Shown: positions 1 to 8,482, numbered from the stretch's first letter. The stretch is DNA of 35,106 bases from Oscillospiraceae bacterium (GCA_015064395.1 SVSH01000022.1:1-35106); one strand, 5' to 3'. The notes: generated by a model from the letters alone, not told the origin. Numbers and translations are program-made.

Positions 1-2938
1 GCAGGAAGGGCATATCCTCGGGAGGCAGGATGCGGGAAACGACACCCTTGTTACCGTGTCGACCTGCCATCTTGTCACCGACCGAGATCTTTCTCTTCTG
101 TGCGATATAAACGCGAACGACCTTGTTCACGCCGGCAGGCAGCTCATCGCCCTGCTCATGCGAGAAGACCTTTACGTCAACGACGATACCGGCCTCACCA
201 TGCTGCAGACGCAGCGAGGTGTCGCGGACCTCTCTTGCCTTCTCGCCGAAGATGGCGCGAAGCAGTCTTTCTTCTGCCGTCAGCTCGGTCTCGCCCTTGG
301 GCGTGATCTTACCGACCAGAATATCACCCGAACGCACCTCGGTACCCTTCTTGACGATACCGTCTGCATTCAGATCCTTGAGGGCGTCCTCACCGACGTT
401 GGGGATCTCGCGAGTGATCTCCTCCGGACCCAGCTTGGTGTCACGCGCCTCGTGCGTGTATTCTTCAATGTGCAACGACGTGTAAACGTCATCACGGACC
501 ATACGCTCGTTGAGCAGAACTGCGTCCTCGTAGTTATAACCTTCCCAGGTCATGAAGCCGATGAGGGCGTTCTTACCCAGCGAGATCTCGCCGTTTGCGG
601 TTGCGGGACCGTCGGCGATGACCTGACCGGCCTCGACCAGCTGATCCTTCTTGACGACAGGGCGCTGATTGAAGCAGGTGCCCTGGTTGGTTCTCTTGAA
701 CTTGATCAGCTCGTAAACGTCCTTGCTGCCGTCCTCGCAGACGATGACGATCTTGTCGCCGTCCACGCGCTCCACGCGGCCTGCGTTCTTGGCGATGATC
801 ACAACACCCGAGTCAACGGCTGCCTTGTACTCCATACCCGTCGCAACGATAGGCGAGTCGGTGACCATCAGCGGCACTGCCTGCTTCTGCATGTTCGAGC
901 CCATGAGTGCACGCGAGTTGTCGTCGTTCTCAAGGAAAGGAATGGATGCGGTAGCAACGGAAACGACCATCTTGGGCGAGACGTCCATAAAGTCGACCTT
1001 GGAAGCGTCGATCTCAATGATCTCTGCTCTGTCGCGGGCGGTGACCGTCTTGTTGACAAGGCTTCCGTCCTCGGCCACGGGCTCGTTCGCCTGTGCGATG
1101 ATATAAGCGTCCTCGACGTCGGCCGTCATATACTCGACCTCGTCGGTGACGTAGTTCTTCATCTCGCCGGTAGCCTCGTCCAGCACGTGCTTGACGCGGC
1201 GGTAGGGTGCCTCGATAAAGCCGTAATCGCTGATACGGGCATAGGTGGTCAGATAAGAGATCAGACCGATGTTAGGACCTTCAGGCGTCTCGATAGGACA
1301 CATACGGCCGTAGTGGGTGTAGTGAACGTCACGAACGTCAAAGGAAGCACGGTCACGGGACAGACCGCCGGGACCCAGTGCCGACAGACGGCGCTTGTGG
1401 GTCAGCTCTGCCAGAGGGTTGTTCTGGTCCATGAACTGAGACAGCTGGGACGAGCCAAAGAACTCGCGGATGGCCGTCGTGACAGGACGGATGTTGATGA
1501 GCGCCTGGGGCGTCAGCTTTTCGTTGTCCTGGGTAGTCATGCGCTCCTTAACGATCTTATCCATACGGGCAAAGCCGATACGGAGGGCGTTCTGGAGCTG
1601 CTCGCCGACGGAGCGGATACGACGGTTGCCCAGGTGGTCGATGTCGTCGTACTGACCGACGTCGTGCATCAGACCGATCATATAGCTGACCGACGCAAAA
1701 ATATCATCCTTGGTAATGTGCTTGGGGCACAGCTCTGCAATCCGCGCCTTAGCCATGGCCTTGATCGCGTCAACGTCGCCGCCGCACTCCTGCATGATCT
1801 CCAGCATGACAGCGGTTCTGACCTTTTCATTGACGCCGCAATCCTTCAGGTCAAAGCCCAGAAGGTGCTCGGGCTCAATCGTGTTGTTGGAAACGACGCG
1901 CAGCTTGTCGCCGTTGTCCAAAAGCAGGGTGACCTCATTGACGGCTGCATACTGCACACGCAGTGCCATATCGGAAGTCAGCACCGTGCCCGCCTCGTAC
2001 AGGACCTCGCCCGTGATGGGGCTGATGACGTCCTCTGCCAGACGGTGGTTTGCGATACGGGGACCGATGGCCATCTTCTTGTCGAAACGGAAGCGGCCGA
2101 CGCCCGCGATATCGTATCTCTTGGGATCGAAGAAATAGTTATGGATCAGCTGCTGTGCCGACTCTACCAGAGGAGGCTCACCGGGACGCAGCTTCTTGTA
2201 GATCTCTTTCAGAGCCTCGACGCCCACCGTCGAATGGTCACGGTCAGCCAGTGCCTCGCTCTCGTCCTTCTCCAGCGTTGCCAAGAGGTGATCGTCCTCA
2301 CCGAACATGGCAAAGATGTCCTCGCGGGACTCGATGCCCAGCGCGCGGATGAACATGGTCAGGGGCAGCTTGCGGTTCTTATCGATACGGACGTACATCA
2401 CGCCGTTGATGTCAGTTTCATACTCCAACCATGCGCCACGGTAGGGGATGATCTGGGTGGTGTAGGTACGCTTACCCGTCTTGTCGATCTCGGATGCGTA
2501 GTACATACCGGGAGAACGGATGATCTGCGAAACGATAACACGCTCCGCACCGTTGATGACGAAGGTACCCGTCTTGGTCATGATGGGGAATTCGCCCATG
2601 AAAATGTCGGTCTGCTTGACTTCACCCGTCTGCTTGTTGGTCAGACGAACGTTGACCTTCAGGGGAGCGGCATAGTTTGCGTCGCGCTCCTTGCACTCCT
2701 CAATGGTGTACTTGGGCTTACCGTCGAGCGAATAATCGATGAAATCGATCTGCAGGTTGCCCGAGTAGTCGGTAATGGGAGACACGTCGCGCAAGACCTC
2801 ACCCAAGCCCTCGTTGACAAACCACTCAAACGACTTGGTCTGGATCTCTACCAGATTGGGCAGCTCCAATGTGTTGCGGGATTTGGAGAAGCTCATACGC
2901 GTGTTTTGACCGAGTTTCTGCTCTTTTACGTTGATCAT
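1..2938 (-). CDS. rpoB: RNA polymerase beta subunit, N-terminal 979 residues (partial)
   Basis: Catalytic beta subunit of bacterial RNA polymerase. The minus strand reads continuously from ATG at 2938 to the window edge, giving about 979 of the usual roughly 1,200 residues; the C-terminus lies outside. The start reads [19 protein letters not shown] and is preceded by AGAGG. The rifampicin-binding cluster is plain: [13 protein letters not shown], then [13 protein letters not shown], with D504, H514 and S519 at the places of E. coli D516, H526 and S531, so cluster I is of the sensitive type. Late in the window come [15 protein letters not shown] and [19 protein letters not shown], the conserved lobe near the active site. 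The gene has its own promoter and is flanked by rpsT rather than rplL. The long frame on the opposite strand across this region is a shadow of the codon bias. Confidence 0.98.
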   Translation of the reverse strand, partial: MINVKEQKLGQNTRMSFSKSRNTLELPNLVEIQTKSFEWFVNEGLGEVLRDVSPITDYSGNLQIDFIDYSLDGKPKYTIEECKERDANYAAPLKVNVRLTNKQTGEVKQTDIFMGEFPIMTKTGTFVINGAERVIVSQIIRSPGMYYASEIDKTGKRTYTTQIIPYRGAWLEYETDINGVMYVRIDKNRKLPLTMFIRALGIESREDIFAMFGEDDHLLATLEKDESEALADRDHSTVGVEALKEIYKKLRPGEPPLVESAQQLIHNYFFDPKRYDIAGVGRFRFDKKMAIGPRIANHRLAEDVISPITGEVLYEAGTVLTSDMALRVQYAAVNEVTLLLDNGDKLRVVSNNTIEPEHLLGFDLKDCGVNEKVRTAVMLEIMQECGGDVDAIKAMAKARIAELCPKHITKDDIFASVSYMIGLMHDVGQYDDIDHLGNRRIRSVGEQLQNALRIGFARMDKIVKERMTTQDNEKLTPQALINIRPVTTAIREFFGSSQLSQFMDQNNPLAELTHKRRLSALGPGGLSRDRASFDVRDVHYTHYGRMCPIETPEGPNIGLISYLTTYARISDYGFIEAPYRRVKHVLDEATGEMKNYVTDEVEYMTADVEDAYIIAQANEPVAEDGSLVNKTVTARDRAEIIEIDASKVDFMDVSPKMVVSVATASIPFLENDDNSRALMGSNMQKQAVPLMVTDSPIVATGMEYKAAVDSGVVIIAKNAGRVERVDGDKIVIVCEDGSKDVYELIKFKRTNQGTCFNQRPVVKKDQLVEAGQVIADGPATANGEISLGKNALIGFMTWEGYNYEDAVLLNERMVRDDVYTSLHIEEYTHEARDTKLGPEEITREIPNVGEDALKDLNADGIVKKGTEVRSGDILVGKITPKGETELTAEERLLRAIFGEKAREVRDTSLRLQHGEAGIVVDVKVFSHEQGDELPAGVNKVVRVYIAQKRKISVGDKMAGRHGNKGVVSRILPPEDMPFL

Positions 2939-3154
2939 TGAATCCTCTCACTCCATTCAAAGTAATGCTGTTTCGGCTCGCTTGCGCGATTTCCGGGAGC
3001 ATCCCGGAAAATTTACAAAAAATTCAACATTTGCTCACGCAATGTTTACAGTTTTGCATTGGTAAAAACGACGAAATTTTCATTGTGCAGTCAACAAAAA
3101 TACTGCATTTTCACCAAACCAATCCGAAAACAGGCGATTGTAATGCAGTTTACT

Positions 3155-3183
3155 ATTGTATCATAGGAAGGGGCGATTGTCAA
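3155..3183 (-). promoter_or_regulatory. sigma-A promoter of rpoB
   Basis: On the minus strand TTGACA (3183-3178) and TACAAT (3160-3155) are separated by exactly 17 bases. Transcription would start near 3148 and leave an untranslated leader of about 210 nucleotides before the rpoB ATG at 2938. The leader is AT-rich and I see no recognisable riboswitch in it. The stretch between this promoter and the rpsT promoter (3184-3307) is AT-rich and shows nothing else. Confidence 0.85.
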
Positions 3184-3307
3184 GCGTTTTTTTATAATTT
3201 TTTCCTTTTTCTGCTACTTTTTTGCCCATTTTGCAAAAAACGGAGGAAAACGACGAATAAAATGAACAACCTTGCATTTTTCTTTTTCACTTTTTTTCAA
3301 AAACCCC

Positions 3308-3336
3308 TTGCATTTTGAGAAAGGCTGTGCTATAAT
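3308..3336 (+). promoter_or_regulatory. sigma-A promoter of rpsT
   Basis: TTGCAT (3308-3313) and a perfect TATAAT (3331-3336) have a 17-base spacer. The predicted start near 3343 gives a leader of about 90 nucleotides to the rpsT TTG codon. It is divergent from the rpoB promoter about 125 bases away. Confidence 0.85.
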
Positions 3337-3355
3337 GTCGGAGTATATGGGTACA

Positions 3356-3387
3356 TCCGCGTGCGAACCCTCTCAGTCGCACACGGA
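3356..3387 (+). promoter_or_regulatory. hairpin in the rpsT leader
   Basis: The arms 3356-3366 and 3377-3387 are complementary at 10 of 11 positions (single mismatch at 3360/3383) around a 10-base loop. It begins about 13 nucleotides into the predicted rpsT transcript. Many ribosomal protein genes are controlled by their own product binding the leader; whether this hairpin does so for S20 is inference. It has no T-run, so it is not an intrinsic terminator. Confidence 0.35.
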
Positions 3388-3433
3388 ATACGAACATTAT
3401 CATCATAATGCTGACAAAAGGGAGGTGTACGAT

Positions 3434-3697
3434 TTGGCAAACATCAAATCTGCGAAAAAGCGCGTCCAAGTTACCGCTGTTAAGACCATGCGTAACAAGG
3501 CTGTCAAGACTCAGCTCAAGACTGAGATCAAGAAGTACGAGGCTGCACTCGAGTCCGGCGACAAGGCTGTTGCTGAGGCTGCTTACAAGAATGCGATCAA
3601 GAAGCTGGACCAGGCTTGTGCTTACGGTATCATTCACAAGAACGAAGTTGCTCACAAGAAGAGCCAGTTCACCAAGAAGCTCAACGCTATGCAGTAA
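3434..3697 (+). CDS. rpsT: 30S ribosomal protein S20
   Basis: Primary 16S rRNA-binding protein of the small subunit. The 87-residue product starts ANIKSAKKRVQV after the initiator and is rich in Lys and Ala throughout, including NKAVKTQLKTEIKKYEAAL and a C-terminal KKSQFTKKLNAMQ; length and pattern match the S20 family. The start is TTG at 3434, chosen because GGAGG (3421-3425) lies 8 bases upstream and the family begins M-A-N-I-K-S. In-frame ATGs further upstream would add a non-homologous extension that overlaps the promoter region. It is a single-gene unit with its own promoter and a strong terminator. Confidence 0.98.
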   Translation: MANIKSAKKRVQVTAVKTMRNKAVKTQLKTEIKKYEAALESGDKAVAEAAYKNAIKKLDQACAYGIIHKNEVAHKKSQFTKKLNAMQ

Positions 3698-3717
3698 TGC
3701 ATAACAAATAGAAAAGA

Positions 3718-3750
3718 CCGACTCAACTTGCGGAGTCGGTTTTTTCTTTT
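3718..3750 (+). terminator. intrinsic terminator of rpsT
   Basis: A perfect 7-bp stem (3718-3724 with 3733-3739, CCGACTC/GAGTCGG) is followed directly by a T-rich run, 3740-3750. It lies 21 bases after the rpsT stop codon. Confidence 0.9.
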
Positions 3751-3756
3751 TATGTC

Positions 3757-3785
3757 TTGCGTGGTGGAGAAAAGTGTGATATAAT
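3757..3785 (+). promoter_or_regulatory. putative sigma-A promoter upstream of the URO-D gene
   Basis: TTGCGT (3757-3762) and a perfect TATAAT (3780-3785) with a 17-base spacer follow directly on the rpsT terminator. The next gene on this strand starts at 4230, so the transcript would carry a leader of about 440 nucleotides that includes the repeat at 3834-4160. No better promoter was seen closer to the gene. Confidence 0.6.
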
Positions 3786-3833
3786 TATGATGGATAGAGA
3801 AGTTATTCAAGATCTTAAACATCTTCTCCTTTC

Positions 3834-4160
3834 GACGCGCACACAGCGTTGCGCGTGCGCTGTACGGCATATTTATGCTACTTCTTGGCGCGCCCCAAGA
3901 AGTAGCCAAGAAGGGCGCCAAGGCGTTCCCCCTTGGATCTCCCTTGGCATTGCCGCTCTACAAAGAGAAGGACGAGATAAACATAAAAGCCCTCCGTGCG
4001 GTGCTTCCAAGCTTGCCAACACGAGCGGCAGATATGCCAAAGCAAAAGGTCTTGCGGGTTCCCAAAGGGTATTAGGCCCTTTGGCTGACTTTCTTTCGCC
4101 ATTTCCTTGTTCAGCGACAAAGAAATGGCACAAAAGCGATCCGCGCAGCGCGAAGCTGTA
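3834..4160. repeat. structured, probably dispersed repeat rich in inverted repeats
   Basis: This gene-free stretch carries at least three strong stem-loops: 12-bp perfect arms 3877-3888 and 3895-3906 (GCTACTTCTTGG and its complement, around a palindromic GGCGCGCC core); 8-bp arms 4062-4069 and 4077-4084; and 13-bp arms with one mismatch, 4098-4110 and 4117-4129. Smaller palindromes lie at both ends. Short open frames on both strands resemble the spurious 'hypothetical proteins' often called across such repeats, and none has a convincing ribosome binding site. The copy number cannot be seen from one window, and the limits given are approximate. Confidence 0.5.
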
Positions 4161-4229
4161 TGCGCGACCGTAGAAGAAGTTGTTTCATATTTAGATATCA
4201 TAAATCAAATCCCAAAGGAGATCCCCCCA

Positions 4230-5357
4230 ATGGCCACCATGCAACCCAAACGTGATTTCCGCTCCCTCAACCGTGCCATCATCCGCGGTGAGGCCGGCAA
4301 AAAGGTCCTGTTCCAGCCCCGCATCGACTGCTGGTACACCGACCGTATGTTCCGCGACGGCACCCTCCCCGCCCCCTACGACGGCCTTGACCGTCACGAC
4401 CTGTACTGCACGCTGGACGTGTCCCCTCGCGTCTACGAATATAACGGCTGTGTTCAGGCCTACGACAAGGTGCCTGTCAAACGCTATCACAAAAAGATCT
4501 CCGACCTGGAGACCGAGGTACATATCGAAACGCCCGTGGGTAACATCTGTTACCTGTGGCACAGCAACGACTCCAACGGCGGTGCTTACTTTAAGACCTG
4601 GCCCGCCGAGACCGCGGAACAGCTCAAGGTGATGATCTGGCTGGAGAACAACACGATGTGGCGTTGGAATCAGGCGCATTACGATAAAATGCAGGAATAC
4701 TGGGGCGACCTCGGACTGCCCTCCATTTTCGTCCCCCGCGTCACCATTCAGAAGACCATCGTTGAGGTCATGGGCGTCGAGGGCACCATTTACGGGCTTA
4801 CCGATTTCCCCGAGACCATGGAGGAATACTTCGAGGCGGCGGAAAACAGCGTCATGCGCATGATCGAGGTCATAGGCGAGTCCCCCTTGGAATGGATCAA
4901 CTTCGGCGACAACGTCCACGGCGGCGTGCTCTCGCCCCGCCTGTTTGAAAAATACGTTCTGCCCGCCTATCTGCGCCGCAACGAGGCGCTCCATAAGGCC
5001 GGCAAGTTCACCTTTGCGCACTGGGACGGCGACTGCAAGCCGCTGCTCAAGTACGCCAACAAGTGTGGGCTTGACGGCATCGAGGCCATCACCCCCGTGC
5101 CCCAGGGCGACGTCACCATCGACGAGATCAAGGAGGCGCTGGGCGATGAGGTGTTCCTCGTCGACGGCATCCCCGCCATTCTGTTCGACGACATTTATCC
5201 CGAACAGCAGCTGCTTGACACGGTAAAAGAGCTGATCGACAAATTTGCCCCCCGCCTGATCCTGGGCATCTCGGACGAAATGTCCTCCTCGGGCAACATC
5301 GAGCGCATCAAACTTGTCCGCGATTTTGTGGATGCCTATAATGCGTCGCTCGAGTAA
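4230..5357 (+). CDS. uroporphyrinogen decarboxylase (URO-D) family protein, methyltransferase-like
   Basis: A 375-residue cytosolic protein of the URO-D superfamily, which holds both the haem enzyme HemE and zinc-dependent methyltransferases of the MtaA/CmuA type that act on corrinoid or thiol substrates. Visible features are the central LEWINFGDNVHGGVLSPRLFE segment, FAHWDGDCKPLL with H264 and C269, and C279 close behind, candidate metal ligands as in the methyltransferase branch. The C-terminal half has the barrel-like GLDGIEAITP and LILGISDEMSS. The start at 4230 is set by AAAGGAG (4214-4220). An upstream in-frame extension runs into the repeat and looks non-coding. There is no hem gene, corrinoid protein or second methyltransferase next to it, so haem synthesis is unlikely and the substrate is unknown. 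Confidence 0.85.
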   Translation: MATMQPKRDFRSLNRAIIRGEAGKKVLFQPRIDCWYTDRMFRDGTLPAPYDGLDRHDLYCTLDVSPRVYEYNGCVQAYDKVPVKRYHKKISDLETEVHIETPVGNICYLWHSNDSNGGAYFKTWPAETAEQLKVMIWLENNTMWRWNQAHYDKMQEYWGDLGLPSIFVPRVTIQKTIVEVMGVEGTIYGLTDFPETMEEYFEAAENSVMRMIEVIGESPLEWINFGDNVHGGVLSPRLFEKYVLPAYLRRNEALHKAGKFTFAHWDGDCKPLLKYANKCGLDGIEAITPVPQGDVTIDEIKEALGDEVFLVDGIPAILFDDIYPEQQLLDTVKELIDKFAPRLILGISDEMSSSGNIERIKLVRDFVDAYNASLE

Positions 5358-5365
5358 GTCCATTC

Positions 5366-5489
5366 CACCTCATCCACCGTCTCCGACGGTCCCCCTGTCT
5401 CGCTTCGGCTCGGTCACGCTCGGGCTCTGACACCACACTGTGGTGTCATTCACCTCCCTCGCGCCGCTTCGCTACCTCAAGGGGAAGGC
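5366..5489. repeat. composite palindromic repeat sharing ends with the 13.8-kb repeat
   Basis: The ends CACCTCATCC (5366-5375) and CCTCAAGGGGAAGGC (5475-5489) match, in order, the two ends of the repeat at 13797-13850 read on the opposite strand. A 6-bp hairpin (5376-5381/5385-5390) takes the place of the GTCGGC/GCCGAC hairpin there. About 85 extra bases lie between, including a perfect 9-bp stem 5428-5436/5440-5448. It lies between the URO-D stop codon and the shared terminator. Whether it is an expanded relative or a chimera of two repeats cannot be decided here. Confidence 0.5.
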
Positions 5490-5498
5490 AAATGACAG

Positions 5499-5535
5499 CC
5501 TCCGACCCAAAATTTCGTGTCGGAGGTCTTTTTTC
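5499..5535 (+). terminator. intrinsic terminator of the URO-D gene
   Basis: A perfect 8-bp stem, 5499-5506 with 5519-5526 (CCTCCGAC/GTCGGAGG), and a 12-base loop are followed by TCTTTTTTC. It lies between two convergent genes. Read from the minus strand the hairpin has only a weak T-run, so it terminates tspO less convincingly. Confidence 0.75.
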
Positions 5536-6067
5536 ACACGAACATCACCGCCACGCTCAGCACCAGCATCCACAAAAGGAACAGCGCATGAGCAAACAGG
5601 AGCAGTGCCGCCGGGCGATAGGCCCGCCAATACAGGAGCGCTGTGAAAACGCAAAGCGCCAGCACGCCAAGGACAATCAGGGACGCGGCGAACACCCGTC
5701 CGGCGCAAAAAAAGGTAGGATACCACAAAAAGCCCATCATCAGCATGCCAAGATAGGTCATACCGCCCCCCAGGCGCTGGGAGACGGTGTACGGGTCGCA
5801 CCGCCGGTCGCTCATCACGAGGGCAAACGCCCCGCCCAACAGAACGTACCACACCATCCAAAGCAGTGTCATCAGCCAAACGGGCGGCAAAAGTTCTTTG
5901 CAATGTAACAGGATCCCATTTTCATAGGGGCTTCCGCACACGCCCCGAACCAGCGTTGCGATGAGCAACAGCACCCCGCCGCCAACCAGCGGCAAGCCCA
6001 AAGACCGCCCCGCCAACGCGCACCTCGCCCGCCTTGCCCATCGTCCAAACGACCGTTTGATCCACAT
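5534..6067 (-). CDS. tspO: TspO/MBR family membrane protein
   Basis: A 177-residue, tryptophan-rich integral membrane protein of the TspO/MBR family (bacterial relatives of the mitochondrial translocator protein), which bind porphyrins and other hydrophobic ligands. About five membrane helices can be drawn. The diagnostic stretches are PPVWLMTLLWMVWYVLLG (61-78) and GFLWYPTFF (112-120), followed by LLYWRAYRPAALLL. The N-terminal 25 residues are unusually Arg-rich. Start ATG 6067 is preceded at 5 bases by a G-run ribosome binding site; a second ATG at 6085 would add six residues but lies within the hairpin arm and lacks its own site. It is 44 bases downstream of the PBP gene and probably cotranscribed. 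No photosynthesis or haem-synthesis genes are adjacent, so the ligand is unknown. The assignment to the family is good; the function is open. Confidence 0.82.
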   Translation of the reverse strand: MWIKRSFGRWARRARCALAGRSLGLPLVGGGVLLLIATLVRGVCGSPYENGILLHCKELLPPVWLMTLLWMVWYVLLGGAFALVMSDRRCDPYTVSQRLGGGMTYLGMLMMGFLWYPTFFCAGRVFAASLIVLGVLALCVFTALLYWRAYRPAALLLFAHALFLLWMLVLSVAVMFV

Positions 6068-6073
6068 AAAGAT

Positions 6074-6105
6074 CCCCCCTTTCATAGTAGCCTATGAAAA
6101 GGGGG
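6074..6105 (-). promoter_or_regulatory. hairpin masking the tspO ribosome binding site
   Basis: Positions 6105-6092 and 6087-6074 form a 14-bp stem with a 4-base loop in the minus-strand mRNA (13 Watson-Crick pairs and one G-U). The whole G-run of the tspO ribosome binding site lies in the 3' arm, 5 bases before the ATG. The hairpin sits in the 44-base gap between the PBP stop codon and tspO. It is followed by ATCTTTATG rather than a proper T-run, so control of translation fits better than termination. Confidence 0.55.
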
Positions 6106-6111
6106 CTTTCT

Positions 6112-8415
6112 TTATGATGACACGGCGTATCTCTCATCCGCCACGTACACTCGCCCGGGCAAATGCCGCCGCAGGCGGAGGAGCCCCACCCGCCGGATAT
6201 CCTCGGGCAACGTCACCTCATCCGCCAAGGCCTGCCGCTCGCTGTCGTAGTCCCGCATCGTATGACAATCGCAATAGCTGCGCGGCTCGGTCCCTTGCAC
6301 GAAATACCCCTCCACGCTACGGTCGCCCCGCAGGTCCGCTCGGCAGGCGTCGGTGGGGCGCAGGCCTGAATCCTGGCAATAGGTGACCTTAATGACACCG
6401 GGAGTCATGTCAAAATCCGTCTTACATTGGCCTGCACGAAGCCGGGGGGCAACGATATCCTCCATCACGCCCTTCCATATCTTGACGGCGGGATTGCTTT
6501 TCATGTCCGTCATGGGCTTGGGATAGTCAAAGCCGTACCACACGCCGGCGAGATACTGGGGGGTATATCCGATAAAATAGCGGTCACAATCGGCACTTGA
6601 CGTACCCGTCTTGCCCGCCACGGCCACGCGCCCGCCCAAAAGCTGTGCACCCTTGCCCGTGCCTTGATGCACCACCGTTTCGAGCAGCTTGGTCATAATG
6701 CAAGCGTTTTGCTCGCTGACGGCATAATGCCCTGCCGTGCTGTTCGACAACAAAACTCTGCCATCCGGGGCGATGACGCGGTAATAGGAATGCGGCTCCA
6801 TATACACGCCGCCATTGGCAAGGGCGCTGTAGCCCGCCGTCAATTCGCGGAGCGTCACCCCGTAGTTCATCTGTCCCAGTGCCAGTGCCGCATCGCCAAT
6901 GTCGCTGATGCCCCGTCCGTCGGCCAAGGTGCGGGACTCGATCAGCGACTCCATTTGTAGCGTGTCTTTTAAGAATCGGAAGGATTTTTTGAGTCCCACC
7001 TCGCGCAGCACCCGCACCGCTACGGTATTGACGGAGTGCGACACGGCATAGCGCACGTCAGTCAGTCCCCGATAGACGCGGCTGGCATTCTTGGGCCAGG
7101 GGTGGCGATTGTCCTTACCAAACGTCACGGGCACGTCGTCAAGCACGCTTGCCCAGGTGATATGCCCCCCCTCCAGGGCGGGGGCGTAGACCGACAGCGG
7201 CTTGATGGCAGACGCCGCCGGCCGCAGGGCCGTCGTCGCGTGGCTTGCAAGGCGGTTGCCCACCTTCTGACCGACCGCTCCCGCCACCCCGAGAACGTCC
7301 CCCGTGGCAACATCCAGTACGATCATACCGCTCTGTCCCCGCTCGCCGTCCCGGTGGCTGGGGAAGTTCCCTTCCTCACAATAATAGTCCTCAACCGTCT
7401 TTTGGATCTGTGGGTCGATGGCCGCCTCGATGCTCAGCCCACCGTTCCACAACAGGCGATTGGCATATTCACGGGTGTATCCGTGCTCGCGGCAAAGGTC
7501 ACGAATCACGTCCTCCATCACCATGTCCACGTACCAGGAGTAAATGGGAGCGGGCCCCGTTCCGATCTGCTCGCAAATCACCAGCTCCTCGGCGATCGCC
7601 GTCTCGTAGGCCGCCTCATCGATATATCCTTCTTTTAGCATCTCACCAAGGATCAGATCCCGTCTTGCCTTGGTGTGATCGGGAAAGCGAACGGGGTCAT
7701 AGCGAGAAGGATTATTGGTGATGCCGGCAAGCGCTGCGCATTCAGACAGCGTCAATTCTCCCACCGTCTTGCCAAAAAAACGATCCGCCGCCGCACCGAC
7801 GCCGTAGCATCCTCTGGACAGATTGATGACGTTGAGGTAGCGCTCCAGGATCTCCTCTTTGGTGCATCGGTTTTCGATGTCGTTGGCCCAGCACATTTCC
7901 TGCAGCTTGCGCTCGATCGAATAGTCGCTCTTGCCCGACAGATTTTTGATGAGCTGTTGGGTGATGGTCGAAGCCCCGAACTGACGTGTGTATCCCAGGC
8001 AGTAATTGGTCGCCGCTGACAGCGTACGCACCCAGTTGACCCCGTGATGCTGAAAAAATTGCTGGTCCTCAATGGCGACGAAGGCGTCGATCAGCGCCTG
8101 TGGGCATTCGGCGTAGGTGACGGGAATGACGTGCACACCGCCGTCAAGGCGTCCCCCCGGCAGCTCCCGCTTCTCCCCTGTCCGAGCGGCGCGGTCCTCG
8201 AATTCGTAATAATACAGCTGTGACGCCCCGGCTCCCGCGGGCAATGCGTTGGCCGATTCATCCCACACAGGGTCCACGTGACCGCGCAAATACCAGCTCA
8301 GCGCGATGCCCAACACGACCGCGACCGTCATGCCAATGGCCAACAGCATCAGGGCCGAATTGAGCAGGATCATGCCAATGCGCCCGCCGCGCCTTGCCCT
8401 TGTCTGCTTTTCCAT
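6112..8415 (-). CDS. class A penicillin-binding protein (glycosyltransferase and transpeptidase)
   Basis: A bifunctional peptidoglycan synthase of 767 residues, typical of PBP1a-like enzymes: it polymerises lipid II outside the membrane and cross-links the strands. Order: short basic N-terminus, one membrane helix (about 14-42), GT51 domain with AIEDQQFFQHHGV (catalytic Glu116) and GASTITQQLIKN (147-158), then the transpeptidase with SAIK (nucleophile Ser402), SVN (461-463) and KTGTS (602-606). All key residues are present. The C-terminus adds about 100 residues with several Cys (for example YCQDSG and YCDCHTM), which are unusual in a periplasm-facing domain. ATG 8415 was chosen because AAGGAG lies 10 bases upstream; GTG at 8424 is too close to it. 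It probably heads a two-gene unit with tspO. Confidence 0.96.
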   Translation of the reverse strand: MEKQTRARRGGRIGMILLNSALMLLAIGMTVAVVLGIALSWYLRGHVDPVWDESANALPAGAGASQLYYYEFEDRAARTGEKRELPGGRLDGGVHVIPVTYAECPQALIDAFVAIEDQQFFQHHGVNWVRTLSAATNYCLGYTRQFGASTITQQLIKNLSGKSDYSIERKLQEMCWANDIENRCTKEEILERYLNVINLSRGCYGVGAAADRFFGKTVGELTLSECAALAGITNNPSRYDPVRFPDHTKARRDLILGEMLKEGYIDEAAYETAIAEELVICEQIGTGPAPIYSWYVDMVMEDVIRDLCREHGYTREYANRLLWNGGLSIEAAIDPQIQKTVEDYYCEEGNFPSHRDGERGQSGMIVLDVATGDVLGVAGAVGQKVGNRLASHATTALRPAASAIKPLSVYAPALEGGHITWASVLDDVPVTFGKDNRHPWPKNASRVYRGLTDVRYAVSHSVNTVAVRVLREVGLKKSFRFLKDTLQMESLIESRTLADGRGISDIGDAALALGQMNYGVTLRELTAGYSALANGGVYMEPHSYYRVIAPDGRVLLSNSTAGHYAVSEQNACIMTKLLETVVHQGTGKGAQLLGGRVAVAGKTGTSSADCDRYFIGYTPQYLAGVWYGFDYPKPMTDMKSNPAVKIWKGVMEDIVAPRLRAGQCKTDFDMTPGVIKVTYCQDSGLRPTDACRADLRGDRSVEGYFVQGTEPRSYCDCHTMRDYDSERQALADEVTLPEDIRRVGLLRLRRHLPGRVYVADERYAVSS

Positions 8416-8453
8416 TCTCTCCACTCTCCTTCAAAACGAGTCGTTACAGTTCT

Positions 8454-8482
8454 ATTATTTCTCGTTTTGCCACCGTTAACAA
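8454..8482 (-). promoter_or_regulatory. putative sigma-A promoter of the PBP-tspO unit
   Basis: On the minus strand TTGTTA (8482-8477) and AATAAT (8459-8454) have a 17-base spacer, matching the consensus at 4/6 and 5/6. The predicted start is near 8447, about 32 bases before the PBP start codon. Confidence 0.5.

Noticed and set aside
56-2941. 961-codon open frame on the plus strand opposite rpoB
   Set aside because: The minus strand encodes an unmistakable RpoB; the plus frame is open only because of the codon bias and has no family features.
3873-4201. Short minus-strand frames across the repeat at 3.9-4.2 kb
   Set aside because: Low-complexity products without ribosome binding sites; they reflect the repeat sequence rather than genes.
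4107-4229. In-frame N-terminal extension of the URO-D protein
   Set aside because: It starts in a hairpin of the repeat and has no ribosome binding site. AAAGGAG at 4214-4220 fixes the start at 4230.
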